From Candidatus Flexifilum affinis (lineage in GTDB: Bacteria > Chloroflexota > Anaerolineae > Aggregatilineales > Phototrophicaceae), in the NCBI GenBank assembly GCA_016713325.1, contig JADJPJ010000004.1:434001-498000 (forward strand): 64,000 nucleotides of DNA, read 5' to 3'. The notes beneath the pieces are model-generated. The model had not been told where the DNA came from and searched no databases. It worked only from the letters and a program-made list of their open reading frames with translations. This document shows, in pieces, positions 8,372-16,493 of this stretch; within the stretch, counting starts at the first letter, position 1; each line of letters opens with the position of its first letter. The position numbers and the translations under genes were made by a program.

Positions 8372-9823
8372 ATGACCATCACTCGCCAGTCCCAACCCTC
8401 AAACGACAAGCCCGCCCGCGTGGACGTCTTCGAGGCGCAAGGGATCAATCCCTATCCGCATTCCTATGAGCGATCGTGTGCCTTGATCGATGTGCATCAG
8501 GACTACGGGTACGCCGATGGCGATGGCGAAGAGACCACTCTGCGTTTGATGGGCCGTGTCGTGGGCATACGAGCGGTGGGCAGGAATGTTTATGTCCGAC
8601 TCGAGGATCGCGATTCCAGTCTCCAGTTCTTCCTATCCGTGAATCACATGAGTCACTACGAAATAGTTCAATTCACGCAGCTCGTGGAGCGCGGCGACTG
8701 GGTTGGTTTTCTGGTCGACCGTCTCTACCGCACCACGGACATGGACCTGACCGCGCTGGTGCAGCAATGGACGATGCTCGCTCCAGTGGTCGAGTCTCTG
8801 ATGCCAGACACGACGGCGGCTGTGGCCGCGCACGCGGACAGCGCCGTGCGCCTGGCCGGCGACCGTCAGGCGCGCCGGCGTTTCATCATGTACAGCAAAA
8901 CACTGCGCATGCTGCGGCGAACCCTGGAGGATGACTACGGTTATCTGGAAGTGAAGACACCCCCTTCGATTCCGGCAGTCCAAACGGGCCGGGTGGGGCA
9001 GACCTTCTGGAACCGGTCCACAGGCAGCCGCCAGAACGGTTTCTGCCCGAATCGCGATGCGCAGGCTTACCTGGCCGATCGCCTGATAGGCGGCCTGGAC
9101 GCTGTATACGATATCGTGACGGTACCCTCCAACGCGATGGGGGAAACCAACACCATGGAGGATCGTTCGCCATCAGACGCAGATCATATCCTTCAGTGTG
9201 CCCTGGCCCCGGCCGACATCAATGACATGATGTCGCTTGTGGAACGACTGGTCACCGATGTGGCCGATGTCGTCCGCGATGTGGCCGTCGCGACGCCTGC
9301 GACGGACCGCGGTGCGCCCTTCGAGTCGATGGCGCTCCAGCTTGGTCTGCATTGGCGCCGTCGAAGTCTGATCGCGCTGGTGCAGGTTGAGACCGGTTAC
9401 GACTTCACGACCGTGGAGTCCGTTCAACAGGCGGTCGAGATCGCCGGCGCGGTCAGCGTCTACGCGCGTGACTGCGACACCGTCGGCGCCGTGGCCGTGC
9501 GCATTGCCGAGCAGCTCGTCTATCCCCAACTGCGCGAACCGACCTTCCTGGTGGATTATCCGTATACGGAGTTTCCGCAGGCCAAGCCGGACCGGCATTT
9601 GCTGGCGCTGGCCGAAATGGCGCGGCTGTTTGTGAACGGCGCCGACTTTGGCATGGTGTATACCGTAGAGAACGATCCACGCCACCCCGGACTGGGGCGA
9701 GTCACACCGGTCTCGGCGCGAACCCCCGGCTTGCTCCCTGCGAGTGAAATGTCGTATGGACTGCCACCTGCCGGCATGTTGTGCATCCATATCGACCATC
9801 TCCTTGCGCTGCTGGGAGGGTGA
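8372..9823 (+). CDS. lysyl-tRNA synthetase-like protein with degenerate catalytic motifs
   Basis: A 483-residue protein colinear with class II LysRS (LysS). It has GINPYPH near the N-terminus, an OB-fold anticodon-binding domain (LRLMGRVVGIRAVGRNVYVRL, about 57-77) and a catalytic-type domain from ~165. Motif 1 is kept (YGYLEVKTPP, 189-198). The motif 2 region, normally ending in the ATP-binding FRNE, reads VYDIVTVPSNAMGE with no such Arg/Glu pair. Motif 3, normally GLGIGIDRL in the MPPTGG context, reads GLPPAGMLCIHIDHLLALL, so the invariant Arg and glycines are lost. The OB fold and dimer interface may therefore persist without lysyl-adenylate formation. The frame is fully open with a good ribosome site (AGGAG), so it appears to be kept as a gene. 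It stands alone. A regulatory or RNA-binding paralogue is inference. Confidence 0.75.
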   Translation: MTITRQSQPSNDKPARVDVFEAQGINPYPHSYERSCALIDVHQDYGYADGDGEETTLRLMGRVVGIRAVGRNVYVRLEDRDSSLQFFLSVNHMSHYEIVQFTQLVERGDWVGFLVDRLYRTTDMDLTALVQQWTMLAPVVESLMPDTTAAVAAHADSAVRLAGDRQARRRFIMYSKTLRMLRRTLEDDYGYLEVKTPPSIPAVQTGRVGQTFWNRSTGSRQNGFCPNRDAQAYLADRLIGGLDAVYDIVTVPSNAMGETNTMEDRSPSDADHILQCALAPADINDMMSLVERLVTDVADVVRDVAVATPATDRGAPFESMALQLGLHWRRRSLIALVQVETGYDFTTVESVQQAVEIAGAVSVYARDCDTVGAVAVRIAEQLVYPQLREPTFLVDYPYTEFPQAKPDRHLLALAEMARLFVNGADFGMVYTVENDPRHPGLGRVTPVSARTPGLLPASEMSYGLPPAGMLCIHIDHLLALLGG

Positions 9824-9864
9824 GCGATCTTCGCGAGCGCGGCGATGATCTCGTCTGACGGGTT

Positions 9865-9972
9865 GGCGGCGTAGGGGCGGGCCCGCGTGTCCGCCATAGG
9901 CATTACCTTTAGCGCGGATTCACCCCTCACCCCCTGGCCCCCTCTCCCACGCAAGCGGGGAGAGGGGGAATC
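9865..9972. repeat. two adjoining intergenic palindromic repeats
   Basis: 9865-9895 is a GTAGGGGCGGGCC...GTCCGCC unit of the family seen at 7894 and 57023. About 9922-9972 is a CCTCACCCCC...CCCTCTCCC...GGGGAGAGGGGG hairpin resembling the central hairpin of the MITEs at 4354 and 8083. It lies between the convergent LysRS-like and Gfo/Idh/MocA genes and could act as a terminator. Confidence 0.55.
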
Positions 9973-10046
9973 GGACGCGAAACAATCGCAAGCAAGCAGC
10001 ATGTTTGCTCCCCTCCCCGACGGAAAACGTCGTCATTCTCACCTAG

Positions 10047-11027
10047 TCACGAGTTCTTGTGCCGGCGCGCGGAGGCCAGCAGCCTGTCGATAGCGCGCAT
10101 ATTCTCGACGGCATCCTGCGCCGGGAAGCGCGGCGCACGCCCAGTGAGGAGCGCGTCGGCGAAATCCTCGGCCATCAACTGGTACTGCTCGGCCGGCGGT
10201 AGCGTGTATTCGCTGTACTGGTCGCCGCGCCAGTGCCGGATCAGCGTCTCCTGTCCATGCGGGACAAACGCTTTCTCGACCACGATCCGCCCCTCGGAAC
10301 CTCGCACCTCATAGGTGTTGGTGTAGTGCGCGCGCAGGCTGGCGTCGATATGGCCGACCACGCCGCTGGGGAATTCCAGAACTCCGGCGATGACCTCGTC
10401 CACATCGCCCCCGCCAAAACGGGCCAGGGCTTCGCCGCGCATCGGTTCTTCGCCGGTGATGAGCCGCAGCGCATTGATGCAGTAGCAGCCGACATCCATC
10501 AGCGCGCCGCCTGCGAGACTCCCCTGCAAGCGGATGTCATCCTCGCGGCTGATGGCGAAGGAGAAGGCCGCCGACATCAGACGAATGGCGCCGATTTCCC
10601 CGGCGGCGATCAGGTCGAGCACGCGCTGGTGCTGCGGGTGGAAGCGATACATGAAGGCTTCGGCAAACAGGAGATTCCGGCTGGCGAAGGCATCGACGAT
10701 CGCCTGGGCTTCGGCGGCGTCGCTGGCGAGGGGTTTCTCACACAGCGTCGGCTTGCCCGCCTCGGCGCAGAGGAGGCTCCAGCGGGCGTGTTCGCTGTTG
10801 GGCACGGAGATGTAGATGGCGTCGATGTCAGGCGCGGCGATCAGTTCCTCGTAGTGGCCATACGCGGTGGGAATGCCCGTCCTCGACGCAAATTCTTTCG
10901 CTTTGTCGAGAGACCGGCTGGCGACGGCTGCGACCTCGCCATTGCGCGATGCCTGCATGGCGGGGATGACGCGCTTCTCGCCAATTTTCGCCGTGCTCAG
11001 AATGCCCCACCGGATTTTGCTCGCCAT
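10047..11027 (-). CDS. Gfo/Idh/MocA family NAD(P)-dependent oxidoreductase
   Basis: A 326-residue cytosolic dehydrogenase. The N-terminal Rossmann domain begins KIRWGILSTAKIGEKRVIPA (the Gly pattern is a variant, as in many family members). The catalytic-lysine motif reads GKPTLCEKPLA, and ALMDVGCYCINALRLITG contains the conserved Asp/His-region positions, with Tyr in place of His. The C-terminal alpha/beta dimerisation domain is complete. The start is placed at ATG 11027 (MASKIRW); upstream codons add residues without similarity. The closest named groups are glucose-fructose-type oxidoreductases and dimeric dihydrodiol dehydrogenase-like enzymes (the CEKPLA plus EAFMYRFHPQ signature). The substrate is probably a sugar or pseudo-sugar but cannot be specified. 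It is monocistronic. Confidence 0.85.
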   Translation of the reverse strand: MASKIRWGILSTAKIGEKRVIPAMQASRNGEVAAVASRSLDKAKEFASRTGIPTAYGHYEELIAAPDIDAIYISVPNSEHARWSLLCAEAGKPTLCEKPLASDAAEAQAIVDAFASRNLLFAEAFMYRFHPQHQRVLDLIAAGEIGAIRLMSAAFSFAISREDDIRLQGSLAGGALMDVGCYCINALRLITGEEPMRGEALARFGGGDVDEVIAGVLEFPSGVVGHIDASLRAHYTNTYEVRGSEGRIVVEKAFVPHGQETLIRHWRGDQYSEYTLPPAEQYQLMAEDFADALLTGRAPRFPAQDAVENMRAIDRLLASARRHKNS

Positions 11028-11303
11028 ATCGCCCCGTCCTTCCACCTGTGTTCCCGAATATGAGAGAAGTCTTGTGCCCAAAGGGTCCTGACAATATACA
11101 ATACGATTGCGCTTACGACGACTACAGCTCAGTGAACATGGCCAACGCTGCCCTCGGCCGGCTCGATGGCGGCGCCCACGACCTGATCCTTGCGACGGCG
11201 AGACCTCAGCGCTTCCCGTCGATTGGACGACGAACAGAAACGTGGCTGGCGCTCAAGCGCGGCATGTCCGGAGATCAAGAGAACTGCTTCAGGAGAGATT
11301 TTG
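11028..11303. other. 276 bp intergenic region
   Basis: This lies between the divergent oxidoreductase and USP genes. Short open frames cross it but show no recognisable protein and no supporting ribosome site. The only clear element is the AGGAGAG ribosome site at 11291-11297 for the USP gene. Confidence 0.4.
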
Positions 11304-11975
11304 ATGACTGAACAAATTCCTTTCCAGAAAATCATGGTGCCTCTGGACGGATCAAGATGGGCAGAAAAAGCGATTCCGCACGCGGAGCAGATCGCTCGTG
11401 GCGGGGGCGAGCTGATGCTTGTCCACATCTATCAGCGGGCGGGTTCGGAATTCCTCAGCGATGCTGTCATCGCGGGCCAGACGAGCCACCTGGATGAGGC
11501 GCGCCGGCGGGCTGAGGAGTATGTCAAAGGGCTGCGCAGCCGGATCAGCAGCCAGAATCTGAAGGTCAGCGCTCACGTCCTGGAAGGCGGGAATGCCGCG
11601 CAACGGATTTGCCAGTTCGTGAATGATGAAGACATTGATGTCGTGGTGATGCCCTCTGCAAGCCACCACAACCTGGCACGCATTCTGTTGGGGGATCTGA
11701 CGAGCAGGGTGGGCGGATGTGTGAATGCCTGCCTGCTTCTGGTCAGAGGCTCGCTGGCAGCGGAGTGGGACGCTGAATCCCGCAAGACGCTGATCGAACG
11801 GGGCGAAGCGGCCGGGACACCCCAACCTGCCGAGTCCGCTGGAAAAGGCGTACCGGACACTGCGAGCTTACTGGATCACCTGATTGCACTTCGCGATGCG
11901 GGTGTCTTGAGCGTCGAGGAATTCGAGGCGAAGAGCGACGAAGTACAGAAGCGTCAAGATTCATCCGACAGGTGA
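11304..11975 (+). CDS. universal stress protein (UspA) domain fused to C-terminal SHOCT domain
   Basis: A 223-residue protein. The start is ATG 11304, preceded by AGGAGAG; longer upstream frames lack similarity. Residues 5-150 form a UspA fold (FQKIMVPLDGSRWAEKAIPH, VVVMPSASHHNLARILLGDL). The ATP-binding signature G-x2-G-x9-G-S/T is degraded: the first glycines read SHHN and the last pair is GD. Nucleotide binding may therefore be lost. Residues ~185-220 (SLLDHLIALRDAGVLSVEEF) are a SHOCT domain, a short helical pair usually found at the ends of multidomain bacterial proteins and thought to mediate oligomerisation. A stress-associated role is inferred from the family only. Confidence 0.85.
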   Translation: MTEQIPFQKIMVPLDGSRWAEKAIPHAEQIARGGGELMLVHIYQRAGSEFLSDAVIAGQTSHLDEARRRAEEYVKGLRSRISSQNLKVSAHVLEGGNAAQRICQFVNDEDIDVVVMPSASHHNLARILLGDLTSRVGGCVNACLLLVRGSLAAEWDAESRKTLIERGEAAGTPQPAESAGKGVPDTASLLDHLIALRDAGVLSVEEFEAKSDEVQKRQDSSDR

Positions 11976-12090
11976 CGAGTCTGGCTGCGCCAACGCGTTG
12001 GAGAGCCGCAAGCAGGTCAGGCAACGCCCAACCTGCGCGGTTTCTTCTATGCTGGGGATTTGGTCAGAGGCCGCTTGACTTGCCGGCGAC

Positions 12091-13305
12091 TCAGCCGTCC
12101 GGGTAGAGCGTGTCATGCAGCGTGCTCAACAGGGTGCCCTGATCGTCGTCGCCGCTCAATTCCCAGAACATCACGCCGCCCAGCCCGTTGTCGATCACGT
12201 AGTTCGCCTTGACACGCATAGATTCCGGATCGTCGTAGGTGATCATGATGCCGGTTTCCGGGCTGTAGAGCCAGGGCACCTGCGCGCGTTCATCCCAGAA
12301 ACGCTGATAGTCGGGCACGTAGTTCTCGGCCAGGTCCTGGTACTCGAAGTTGCCCACTTCCCAGGTGCCGACCGGGATTTCGGAAAACGGCTGGTGCAGG
12401 CCGTTGTTCTCCGACCCGACGCCACCCCACCCGCGCCCGTAGAATGGCACGCCGATCACCAGCTTGTCCGCCGGGATGCCGAGGGCAAGGTAATCCTGGA
12501 TTGCCGTATCGGTGCTGGTGCTTTCGGGCGGCGGATCGGCCGAGTCATACAACGGAGCGTTGAATCCGGTTTGCTCCGAATAGATCCCGGCCATGTCATA
12601 CGTCATGACGTTGATGAAGTCGAGGAGGGGTTCGATGCGCGACCAGTCCAGCGGTTCGTACTTGTCTCGACCGGCGCCGGCCGCGATCGTGAGCAGGTAA
12701 TGGCGGCCGTTCTCCTCGCCCAGTCGATCCAGTTCTCCGCGCAGGGCTTCCAGCAGCAGAATGAAGTTCTCAGGGTCTTCAGCACGTTCCCGGTTGAGCA
12801 TATGCCCGCCGCCGGTCGGATATTCCCAGTCGATGTCGAGGCCGTCGAAGCCATACTGAAGCATGAGCGCCGCACAGGTCTCGGCGAAGCGTTCGCGCGT
12901 CTCGACCTCGGCGGCGACATCCGAGAACAGCGCCGACCAGTTCCAGCCGCCAATTGAGAGCAGAGTCTGCAACTGCGGATTCTGCGCCTTCAGGACGAGG
13001 TTGATGTAGCCAAAATTGCCTTTGTAGGGCGCGTCCGAGGGAAGACCTTCGTATGGGATGGTCGTGTCGGCAGAGGCATCGCCCAGAATACAGCCGCGCT
13101 GCGGATTGAAATTGGCAAAGGCATAGTTGAGATGCGTGAGCTGATGTGCGGGAATGTCGGTCGCCATGTAAGCGCGCGCATAGACTCCCCATGACGGGAA
13201 ATACCCGATGATGCGTCGGGGCGTGTCCGCCGACGGTGACTGGGCATCGACCCAGCCGATCGACAGCGCCAGGAGTAAGGACAGGGCAGCAATCGTCATC
13301 TTCAT
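12091..13305 (-). CDS. secreted GH18 chitinase
   Basis: A 404-residue enzyme. A Sec signal peptide covers residues 1-21 (MKMTIAALSLLLALSIGWVD, cleavage probably after Ala-21). The mature chain is a GH18 TIM barrel: RIIGYFPSWGVYAR (beta 1), LTHLNYAFANF (beta 2), LLSIGGWNWSALFSD (SxGG motif) and YGFDGLDIDWEYP at 151-163. That last block is the DxxDxDxE catalytic signature, with Glu-161 as acid/base. INVMTYDMAG and GVPFYGRGW complete the barrel, and MFWELSGDD near the end holds the conserved Trp. The YGRGW block with an intervening alpha/beta insertion is typical of ChiA/ChiD-like subfamily A enzymes, which cleave chitin with retention by substrate-assisted catalysis. No carbohydrate-binding module or sorting motif is attached. 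It is divergent from the aldehyde oxidoreductase operon. Confidence 0.92.
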   Translation of the reverse strand: MKMTIAALSLLLALSIGWVDAQSPSADTPRRIIGYFPSWGVYARAYMATDIPAHQLTHLNYAFANFNPQRGCILGDASADTTIPYEGLPSDAPYKGNFGYINLVLKAQNPQLQTLLSIGGWNWSALFSDVAAEVETRERFAETCAALMLQYGFDGLDIDWEYPTGGGHMLNRERAEDPENFILLLEALRGELDRLGEENGRHYLLTIAAGAGRDKYEPLDWSRIEPLLDFINVMTYDMAGIYSEQTGFNAPLYDSADPPPESTSTDTAIQDYLALGIPADKLVIGVPFYGRGWGGVGSENNGLHQPFSEIPVGTWEVGNFEYQDLAENYVPDYQRFWDERAQVPWLYSPETGIMITYDDPESMRVKANYVIDNGLGGVMFWELSGDDDQGTLLSTLHDTLYPDG

Positions 13306-13608
13306 GGTCTTGACCTCGACCGCATCACAAACACTGCCAGGAGTATACCCTAAGCTCGCCGTCGTTGCGTGCGGCCCCCACGACTTCCCCGATCACGAAC
13401 GGAGCAGACGACTTCAGCAGCACTCCTGTATGAACAGCCCACTACTCACTCAGTGAGTTGATAAACGTCATTTTGTTGGAGTGATAGACGACAGACAGGC
13501 CATAAGTTGTCGCGTGTTAGATTCAGGTTGACCCATGGTATGCCATGGTCATGTCCTTATGCAAAATGGTGTCCATCTCGGACAATACTTAGTCAGGAGC
13601 TCGCATCA
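13306..13608. promoter_or_regulatory. divergent control region upstream of the aldehyde oxidoreductase operon
   Basis: 303 bp without a gene. It contains a perfect palindrome ACTCACT-C-AGTGAGT at 13444-13458. There are also two CCATGG hexamers spaced 4 bp apart (13533-13538, 13543-13548), which together form a larger inverted repeat. Either could bind the PadR-type regulator encoded at the end of the operon. The SD AGGAG lies 9 bases before ATG 13609. No convincing -35/-10 pair is visible. Confidence 0.4.
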
Positions 13609-16344
13609 ATGCAAAAACGAACGTTTTTTATCAACGGCGTCAGCAAGACGGCGGTCATCGACCCCGAAGCCAGCCTGGGCGATTTCGTACGCAAGCAGCT
13701 TCTGATGACCGGCACGAAGGTATCGTGCAATGACGGTCACTGCGGCGCCTGCTCGGTCATCGTCAACGGCAAGCTGACATTGGCCTGCATCACCAAGATG
13801 AGCCGCGTGCCGGATGGCGCTCAGATCGTCACCATTGAGGGCATCGGGCAACCGGGCAAGCTGGATCCCATCCAGGCCGCAATCATGATGCATGGCGCGA
13901 CCCAGTGCGGTTTCTGCACGCCGGGGTTCGTCGTCTCGGCGAAGGCCCTGCTCGACAAGAATCCCAGCCCGAGCCGCGAAGAGGTTCGCGTCTGGTTCAC
14001 GCAGCACCATAATGCCTGCCGCTGCACCGGGTACAAGCAGATCGTGGATGCGGTGATGGATGCCGCCTCGGTGCTGCGCGGCGAGAAGTCGATGGAAGCG
14101 CTGTTCTATCAGATGCCGGCCGACGGCAAAATCTGGGGCGGCAAGTATCCGCGCCCGACCGCCGAGCAGAAGGTCACCGGCACGCTCGACTTCGGCCAGG
14201 ATCTGGGCCTCAAGATGCCGCTGAACACCCTTCAGCTTGCGCTGGTACAGGCCAAGGTCTCGCACGCCAACATCCTGTCGATCGACACCTCCGAAGCCGA
14301 GAAGATGCCCGGCGTCTTCAAGGTTGTCACGCACAAGGATGTCCAGGGTCGGAACCGCATCACCGGACTGATCACCTTCCCGACGAACAAGGGTGATGGG
14401 TGGGATCGTCCCATTCTGTGCGATAGCAAGGTGTTCCAGTATGGCGATGCCATCGCCATCGTCTGCGCCGACACGGCCGAACAGGCCAGGGCTGCCGCTG
14501 AGAAGGTCAAAGTGGAACTGGAAGTGCTGCCGGCCTACATGAGCGCGCCCGAAGCGATGGCCCCGGATGCCATCGAAATTCACCCCGGTACGCCCAACGT
14601 CTACTACGAGCAGAAGATTGCCAAGGGCGACGATACCGCGCCGATCATGGACAGCGCGCCGTACGTGGTCGAGGGCAGCTTCTACCTCCAGCGCCAGCCA
14701 CACCTGACCATCGAGTCGGATATGGGCTTCGCCTATTTCGATGAGCAGGAAAACCTGACGATCCACAGCAAGTCGATCGGCCTCTACCTGCACCATGCCA
14801 TGATCGCTCCCGGCCTCGGCATCGACCCGGCCAAGCTGCGTATGGTCCAGAACCCGGCCGGCGGCACGTTCGGCTACAAGTTCTGCCCGACGATGGAAGC
14901 GCTGCTGGGCGTCGCCTGCATGGCCACCCAGCGTCCCGTCTATCTGGAATACGACTATCAGCAGTACATGCAGTACACCGGCAAGCGTTCGCCGTTCTTC
15001 GCCGACATCAAGATGGCCGCCGACAAGGATGGCAAGATCGTCGCCATGGAAACCGACTGGTCCGTCGATCACGGCCCGTATTCGGAATTCGGCGACCTGC
15101 TGACGCTGCGCGGCGCGCAGTTCATGGGCGCGGGCTACCACATCCCGAACATTCGCGGCAACGGGCGCACGGTCGCCACCAACCATGTGTGGGGCGCTCC
15201 GTTCCGCGCTTACGGCTCGCCGCAGGCGTTCCTCGCTTCGGAAAGCCTGGTGGATGAACTTGCGGAGAAGATGGGCATCGACCCGCTCGAATTCCGCTAT
15301 GCCAACGTCTATCGTCCCGGCTCGACAACCCCCACCGGGCAGGCGCCGGAAGTCTATCCGTTCCCCGACATGCTCGATAAGCTCCGCCCGCTGTATCTGG
15401 CCGCCAAAGAGAAGGCCAAGGTCGACTCGACACCGGAGAACAAGAAAGGCGTCGGCATCTCCATCGGCGTGTACGGCTGCGGTCTCGACGGCGTGGACGC
15501 GGCGGAAGTCCGCGTGGAACTGACGAGCGAGGGTGTCTCCGTCTTCGCAACATGGCAGGATCACGGTCAGGGCGCGGACATGGGCGTGCTCGGCACGGCC
15601 CACAAGGCGCTGGAACCGATCGGCGTGCGTCCGGACCAGATCAAGCTGGTTCTGAACGACACGGCCACTGCGCCGAATGGCGGTCCCTCTGGCGGCAGCC
15701 GCAGCCAGTTGGTCATCGGCAACGCCATCAAGAACGGCTGCGAGCAGCTCGTCGAAGCGCTCCGTAAGCCGAGCGGTGGCTTCCGTACCTACGCCGAAAT
15801 GGTCGACGAGAAGCTCCCCGTGTCGTTTGCCGGCAAGTGGGCCGCGGCGGCCAACGTCGGCTGCGATGAGAATGGTCAGGGCAAGCCGTTCGCCGTCTAC
15901 ATGTACGGCGTGTTCATGGCCGAGGTCAACGTCAACACCAAGACCGGCAAGACGACCGTCGAGGGCCTGACGGTGATGGCCGATGTCGGCAAGATCAACA
16001 ACCAGCTCGTGGTCGATGGCCAGATCTATGGCGGCGTCGCCCAGGGTATCGGCCTCGCGCTCTCCGAAGACTTCGAAGACATCGAGAAGCACAGCACGAT
16101 GCTCGGCGCAGGTATTCCGTACGCGCGGGATATCCCCGACAAGTTCGACATCTACTACTTCGAGAACGAGCGCGTGGACGGCCCATTCGGCGCAGCGGGC
16201 GTCGGCGAGCTTCCGCTCACCTCTCCGCATGTGGCGATCGTGAACGCCATCTACAACGCGACGGGTGTCCGCATCCGTCACCTGCCTGCCCGTCCGGAGA
16301 AGGTCCTGAAGGGTTTGCAGGAGCTCCAGCCTGAACCTGTCTAG
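13609..16344 (+). CDS. molybdenum aldehyde oxidoreductase, xanthine oxidase family, single-chain MOP type
   Basis: A 911-residue enzyme close in length and layout to Desulfovibrio gigas MOP (907). The start is ATG 13609 (MQKRTFFING), after AGGAG. The plant-type [2Fe-2S] cluster cysteines are at 40, 45, 48 and 60 (VSCNDGHCGAC...LAC). The second [2Fe-2S] set is at 100, 103, 137 and 139 (TQCGFCTPG, NACRCTGY). These are the same positions as recalled for MOP. The rest forms the two molybdopterin-cytosine-dinucleotide domains, with GGTFGYKF, PFRAYGSPQ and the catalytic Glu in GAAGVGELPLT (~867). It has no FAD domain, so electrons must leave to a separate partner, probably the next gene's product. 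It oxidises aldehydes to carboxylates. Codons are strongly biased to C/G-ending ones (AAG, CTG, GTC), suggesting high expression. It heads a PadR-containing operon. Confidence 0.95.
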   Translation: MQKRTFFINGVSKTAVIDPEASLGDFVRKQLLMTGTKVSCNDGHCGACSVIVNGKLTLACITKMSRVPDGAQIVTIEGIGQPGKLDPIQAAIMMHGATQCGFCTPGFVVSAKALLDKNPSPSREEVRVWFTQHHNACRCTGYKQIVDAVMDAASVLRGEKSMEALFYQMPADGKIWGGKYPRPTAEQKVTGTLDFGQDLGLKMPLNTLQLALVQAKVSHANILSIDTSEAEKMPGVFKVVTHKDVQGRNRITGLITFPTNKGDGWDRPILCDSKVFQYGDAIAIVCADTAEQARAAAEKVKVELEVLPAYMSAPEAMAPDAIEIHPGTPNVYYEQKIAKGDDTAPIMDSAPYVVEGSFYLQRQPHLTIESDMGFAYFDEQENLTIHSKSIGLYLHHAMIAPGLGIDPAKLRMVQNPAGGTFGYKFCPTMEALLGVACMATQRPVYLEYDYQQYMQYTGKRSPFFADIKMAADKDGKIVAMETDWSVDHGPYSEFGDLLTLRGAQFMGAGYHIPNIRGNGRTVATNHVWGAPFRAYGSPQAFLASESLVDELAEKMGIDPLEFRYANVYRPGSTTPTGQAPEVYPFPDMLDKLRPLYLAAKEKAKVDSTPENKKGVGISIGVYGCGLDGVDAAEVRVELTSEGVSVFATWQDHGQGADMGVLGTAHKALEPIGVRPDQIKLVLNDTATAPNGGPSGGSRSQLVIGNAIKNGCEQLVEALRKPSGGFRTYAEMVDEKLPVSFAGKWAAAANVGCDENGQGKPFAVYMYGVFMAEVNVNTKTGKTTVEGLTVMADVGKINNQLVVDGQIYGGVAQGIGLALSEDFEDIEKHSTMLGAGIPYARDIPDKFDIYYFENERVDGPFGAAGVGELPLTSPHVAIVNAIYNATGVRIRHLPARPEKVLKGLQELQPEPV

Positions 16345-16381
16345 GGAATGCCGGGCGATAATTCATCCTGAGTGAAGAGAC

Positions 16382-16413
16382 GAACGGCACTTTGAGCAAT
16401 CGAAGTGCCGTTC
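16382..16413 (+). terminator. intercistronic hairpin, probable partial terminator or RNA-stability stem
   Basis: Perfect 11 bp arms GAACGGCACTT (16382-16392) and AAGTGCCGTTC (16403-16413) with a 10-base loop, followed by ATCCTTTTG. It sits between the aldehyde oxidoreductase stop and the next gene. It could make the enzyme mRNA more abundant than the downstream genes. Confidence 0.6.
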
Positions 16414-16493
16414 ATCCTTTTGCACGCACGCGGCTAGCCACTGGGTGAATAGGCCGCCGCGATATGGGCATCAGCCCTGGCGGACCTTGGAGC

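Noticed and set aside
10233..11063. 276-codon plus-strand frame opposite the Gfo/Idh/MocA gene
   Set aside because: Shadow of a dehydrogenase with complete NAD-binding and catalytic blocks.
13606..16281. 891-codon open frame on the minus strand opposite the aldehyde oxidoreductase gene
   Set aside because: It mirrors the strong G/C third-position bias of the real gene, has low-complexity His/Arg/Asp-rich content and no recognisable domain.
16464..16493. ATG 16464 as the start of the FAD/Fe-S protein
   Set aside because: The ten extra residues (MGISPGGPWS) lack similarity, and no ribosome site precedes them; MDQKELREIE fits the family start.
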